From contig JAFDVU010000004.1 in the NCBI GenBank assembly GCA_018268835.1, positions 23,859 through 87,858 of the forward strand: a DNA stretch of 64,000 bases. Direction: 5' to 3'. The notes beneath the pieces are model-generated. The model had not been told where the DNA came from, did no database searches, and worked only from the letters and a program-made list of their open reading frames with translations. The translations under genes were made by a program, and so were the position numbers. Positions 61,137-64,000 of this stretch are shown here, piece after piece. Numbering within the stretch: position 1 is the stretch's first letter; every line of letters starts with the position of its first letter. The stretch comes from Acidobacteriota bacterium. GTDB taxonomy: Bacteria; Acidobacteriota; Terriglobia; Bryobacterales; Bryobacteraceae.

Positions 61137-62471
61137 CTACAGATTCACCGGCACGTTTTCCTCGAAGATCGCCGGCGGAAGCTGGATGCCGCTGACGCGC
61201 AGCCGCTCCAGTATCTTCGGCGCGACGCCGGTCCCGCGGAAGCGTCCCTGCACCTTCCCCGCGTCCGTGACCCCGACGCGCTCAAAGGTGAAGATCTCCT
61301 GCAACTCCACCTGGTCGTTGCGCACGCCCAACACTTCGCTGATGCTCAGGATCTTGCGCGTGCCATCCTGCAGGCGGGATACCTGCACCACCAGTTTGAT
61401 CGCGCTCGCCAGTTGCTGCAGGATGACGCGCGTCGGGATCTCCAGATCGGCCATCATCACCATCGTCTCCAGGCGCGAAAACGCGTCCTTGGGCGAGTTG
61501 GCGTGCACCGTGCTCATCGATCCCTCGACGCCCGTATTCATCGCCTGCAGCATATCCAGCGCCTCGGCGCCGCGGCACTCGCCCACGATGATGCGGTCCG
61601 GACGCATGCGCAGCGCCGTGCGCAGCAGCATCCGCTGGTTGATTCCGCCCTCTTTATTCAGGTTGGGCGGGCGCGTTTCAAACTTCACCACGTGCCGCTG
61701 CTGCAACTGCAACTCGGCCGTGTCCTCGATCGTGATGATGCGTTCCTCTTCCGGGATGAACCGCGAGAGCGCGTTCAACATGGTGGTTTTGCCGGACCCC
61801 GTTCCGCCCGAGATCAGCACCGTGGACTTGCACTGCACCACCGCGGAGAGCAGCCGCAGCATGCCGGGCGTGAGCGTCTTGTACTGCAGCATCTCGTCCT
61901 GCGTGACCACGTGACGGCCGAACCGGCGGATGCTCAGGCACGGCCCGTCCAGCGCCAGCGGCGGGATGATCGCGTTCACGCGCGACCCGTCTGTGAGGCG
62001 CGCGTCCACGATCGGTTGCGCCTCGTCGATGCGCCGGCCCACCTGCGACACGATCTTCTCGATGATGTGCAGCAGGTGCGCGTCGTCCTTGAACCGCACC
62101 TGTGTTTCGGAGAGTTTGCCGTTGCGCTCGATGAATACCTTGTTGTAGCGGTTGACCAGGATGTCGCTGATGGAGGGTTCCTTGAGCAGCGGCTCGAGCG
62201 GCCCCAGTCCCAGCACTTCGTCCAGCACCTCTTCGACGATCCTGGTCTGCTCGGCCGTGGTCATCGGCACGCGCTCTTCCTCGAGCAAGCGCTCCACCAC
62301 GCGGCCGATCTCCACGCGGATGCGGTCTTTTGGGATCGAGGACGCGCGCTCCAGGTTCAGCACGCCGATGAGCTTGCGGTGAATCTGCGATTTCAGCTCG
62401 AAGTAGCGGTCCGCGGAACGGCCGGAAGCGGCAGCCCCGCCGCGTATCAGGGGAGGTCGGTTTGGCGCCAA
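61137..62471 (-). CDS. cpaF: CpaF/TadA-type secretion ATPase
   Basis: 444-residue hexameric ATPase for type II/IV secretion or Tad pili. Walker A GGTGSGKTT, IITIEDTAELQL (Asp box), RMRPDRIIVGECRG (Walker B with Glu) and MSTVHANSPKDAFSRLE. The N-terminal domain (EVLDEVLGLGPLEPLL, ISDILVNRYNKVFIER) is CpaF-type. Start TTG 62471 is 5 nt after GGAG. No other tad gene (cpaB, cpaC, tadB, tadC) is next to it here, so it stands alone at the head of this operon. Confidence 0.92.
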   Translation of the reverse strand: MAPNRPPLIRGGAAASGRSADRYFELKSQIHRKLIGVLNLERASSIPKDRIRVEIGRVVERLLEEERVPMTTAEQTRIVEEVLDEVLGLGPLEPLLKEPSISDILVNRYNKVFIERNGKLSETQVRFKDDAHLLHIIEKIVSQVGRRIDEAQPIVDARLTDGSRVNAIIPPLALDGPCLSIRRFGRHVVTQDEMLQYKTLTPGMLRLLSAVVQCKSTVLISGGTGSGKTTMLNALSRFIPEEERIITIEDTAELQLQQRHVVKFETRPPNLNKEGGINQRMLLRTALRMRPDRIIVGECRGAEALDMLQAMNTGVEGSMSTVHANSPKDAFSRLETMVMMADLEIPTRVILQQLASAIKLVVQVSRLQDGTRKILSISEVLGVRNDQVELQEIFTFERVGVTDAGKVQGRFRGTGVAPKILERLRVSGIQLPPAIFEENVPVNL

Positions 62472-62523
62472 AATGTCTCCGGAGGCGTGGTTTCGCCTAC
62501 AATTATATCCCTAGGGATTAACC

Positions 62524-63045
62524 ATGAAACACACGTTGTTCACGCTTGTTGCGCTGGCTCTGCCGGCGTTCTCCCAGACCACCGTCAAGGACGCTCTGGT
62601 CAAACACTGGAAGGTCACCGGAGAGTTCACGCTCGAAGTGGCCAAGGCCATGCCGGCGGAGAACTACGCCTTCCGCCCCGTCCCCGAGGAGATGACCTTC
62701 GGCCAGTTGATGGCCCACATCGGCGCCGCCGACGTCGGCACCTGCGCCGTGGTCAGCGGCCTGCCCCGTCCCGAGGAGCCGTCGAAAATCGCCGCCTGGC
62801 GCAAGGACCAGAAGCTCGATATCGACCGCGACACCGCCGTCGAGTACCTGACCACGGCATTCAGTTTTTGTAACAAAGCTATCGAGTCCACTTCGTGGGA
62901 GAAACTCGATGCCAAGGTCGGCAACAGCCAACTCACCGGCTTCGAGCGCTTCTGGAGCTACTTTACCCACACCGCGCACCATCGCGGCCAGGCGGAGGTC
63001 TATCTCCGGCTGAAAGGCGTCAAGCCGCCGGAATACGTGTTCTGA
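62524..63045 (+). CDS. Exported DinB-like protein
   Basis: 173-residue four-helix-bundle protein with a signal peptide (HTLFTLVALALPAFSQ). DinB-type histidines: H in MAHIGAAD and the pair in THTAHHRGQAEVYLR, a metal-triad pattern. Export is unusual for DinB proteins, which are mostly cytoplasmic. TACAAT lies about 20 bp before ATG. Role unknown; thiol-related transferases share this fold. Confidence 0.75.
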   Translation: MKHTLFTLVALALPAFSQTTVKDALVKHWKVTGEFTLEVAKAMPAENYAFRPVPEEMTFGQLMAHIGAADVGTCAVVSGLPRPEEPSKIAAWRKDQKLDIDRDTAVEYLTTAFSFCNKAIESTSWEKLDAKVGNSQLTGFERFWSYFTHTAHHRGQAEVYLRLKGVKPPEYVF

Positions 63046-63098
63046 GCGCTGACCGCGCGGCCCGGCGCCTCCCGCGCAGGAGCCGACCGGCATTGATC

Positions 63099-63126
63099 CC
63101 AGGGGACATTCATCAATGTTCCCTGG
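63099..63126. repeat. REP-like palindrome
   Basis: A 12-bp stem with one G-T mismatch: CCAGGGGACATT (63099-63110), loop CATC, AATGTTCCCTGG (63115-63126). Palindromes of this GGGGACAT...ATGT(C/T)CCC type are often found as REP elements or at IS ends. Only one copy is seen in the window. The gap 63046-63359 (314 bp) otherwise contains TATACT (63289-63294) upstream of sdhC and a short CTGACTC duplication. Confidence 0.45.
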
Positions 63127-63359
63127 AGAGAAGCGTCAGCAGTGCGGCGCCGGGAGTGGACTGCCGGCCGCTCGTCTTGCCGGAGCGCTCCCGGCGTGCC
63201 CGATAAGATGGCTCGAAAGGGCCATCGTTGTGCTCAGCCTGAGGTTCTGACTCCTGACTCCTGAATGCGGACTCCAGCTTTCCGGGCCTATACTGGAACT
63301 TTGAGACCCAAAACCCACCGTTGTGCATCCCTATTAAAGGGTGCTACAAGGACATCTTC

Positions 63360-64000
63360 ATGAGTACAGCGGCGATTACACCCATCCACCGGGCGGTGCA
63401 CTTCTACGAAGCCCCCATCGGTAAGAAGGCCGTCATGGCCGTCACCGGAGTGATGCTCTTCGGCTACGTGGTGGCCCACCTGCTCGGCAATCTCCAGATC
63501 TACTCGGCCGATCCGCAGCAGATCAACCGCTACGCGGCCTTCCTGCACAACCCGGCCAACACCGGACTGCTGTGGGGCGCGCGCCTGGTGTTGCTCGCGG
63601 CCGTGGTGCTGCACATTTTCGCCTCCCTGCAACTTTGGAAGATGAAACGCGACGCGCGTCCCCAGGCCTACGTCAAGAAGGACGACCCTGCCGCCAGCTA
63701 CGCTTCCCGCACCATGATGTGGAGCGGTCCCATCGTCGCCGCGTTCGTCGTCTTCCACGTTCTGCACCTCACCGCCGGCGCCGTCGTGCCCCTGCACGAA
63801 CTCGCCCCCAACCAGCCCGACGTCCGCGCCAACGTGATCGACGGTTTCAGCAACCCGGCCATCAGCGGCTTCTACATCCTGGCCATGATCCTGCTCTGCA
63901 TGCACCTCTACCACGGTGTGTGGAGCATGTTCCAGTCGCTCGGCTTCAATCATCCACGCTACACGCCCAAACTCAAGCTGGGCGCCAAGATTTTCGCCAT
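63360..64000 (+). CDS. sdhC: Succinate dehydrogenase cytochrome b558 subunit (partial)
   Basis: First ~213 residues of a b558-family SdhC, cut by the window edge. Helices HFYEAPIGKKAVMAVTGVML and MLFGYVVAHLLGNLQIY contain the heme-ligand His; later helices include LLAAVVLHIFASLQLW, VVFHVLHLTAGAVV and LLCMHLYHGVWSM with further heme-b histidines. AAGGA (63348-63352) is 7 nt before ATG 63360. The sdhA/sdhB genes should follow outside the window. Confidence 0.88.
   Translation, partial: MSTAAITPIHRAVHFYEAPIGKKAVMAVTGVMLFGYVVAHLLGNLQIYSADPQQINRYAAFLHNPANTGLLWGARLVLLAAVVLHIFASLQLWKMKRDARPQAYVKKDDPAASYASRTMMWSGPIVAAFVVFHVLHLTAGAVVPLHELAPNQPDVRANVIDGFSNPAISGFYILAMILLCMHLYHGVWSMFQSLGFNHPRYTPKLKLGAKIFA

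Overview
The window is GC-rich, gene-dense DNA that looks like a chromosomal piece of an Acidobacteriota bacterium of the Solibacter/Bryobacter kind. This is inferred from gene content: an Oar-like TonB receptor with a carboxypeptidase-regulatory N-terminus, many secreted glycoside hydrolases and DUF1080/DUF5060 proteins, an acidobacterial-style LptC-LptA fusion, and short or absent mRNA leaders. No rRNA, tRNA, complete insertion sequence or CRISPR array is visible.

Layout. 1-9.4 kb: a LolCDE/MacB-type ABC exporter (permease cut by the window edge), a secreted alpha/beta hydrolase, a TonB-dependent receptor and a CPA1 Na+/H+ antiporter. 9.5-14.4 kb: the translation cluster rplM-rpsI, rpsB-tsf-pyrH-frr, with thrB attached directly to frr. 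14.6-20.6 kb: a Uma2-type gene and a five-gene type III-A CRISPR effector operon (cas10/csm1, csm2, csm3, csm4, csm5). It has no array, no cas6, no cas1/cas2 and no CARF effector in view; its Cas10 lacks the HD nuclease domain, its Csm4 carries a ~150-residue Ala/Glu/Pro insertion and its Csm2 has an Arg-Gly-rich N-terminal tail. 20.6-28.8 kb: envelope proteins (BON, parvulin), two small possibly phage-derived genes, a DUF1080 protein, a polytopic GT-C-like protein and a GH2 exo-glucosaminidase-like enzyme.

28.8-34.8 kb is the most coherent physiological locus. A decayed TonB C-terminus is followed by a NapC/NirT-type six-heme cytochrome (ImcH-like), a nine-heme cytochrome fused to a b-type membrane domain (CbcL-like), a small membrane protein, a receiver-like protein and a monoheme cytochrome. 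A divergent sigma-54 activator has a PAS domain carrying four cysteines. Two good -24/-12 promoters precede the cytochrome genes, so I infer a sigma-54-controlled quinol-to-multiheme-cytochrome electron-transfer module.

34.8-44.9 kb: a SUMF1/BNR/MORN-like fusion protein, two overlapping glycosidase genes, an ECF sigma factor with a small partner, and an S9 peptidase. 44.9-50.8 kb: a PadR-TolC-RND-adaptor efflux operon. 50.8-53.8 kb: a zinc alcohol dehydrogenase divergent from an ArsR-ArsM pair, then a peroxiredoxin. 54-58.3 kb: a single-domain asparaginase-like gene divergent from lptCA-lptB and an outer-membrane barrel. 58.3-62.5 kb: a tight operon running leftward, cpaF - TPR-like - GT2 - epimerase - NUDIX. 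62.5-64 kb: a DinB-like secreted protein, a palindrome resembling a REP element and the start of sdhC.

Five genes (26240, 34849, 41164, 42930, 51898) have a -10-like hexamer exactly 6 nt before the start codon, which predicts leaderless transcripts.
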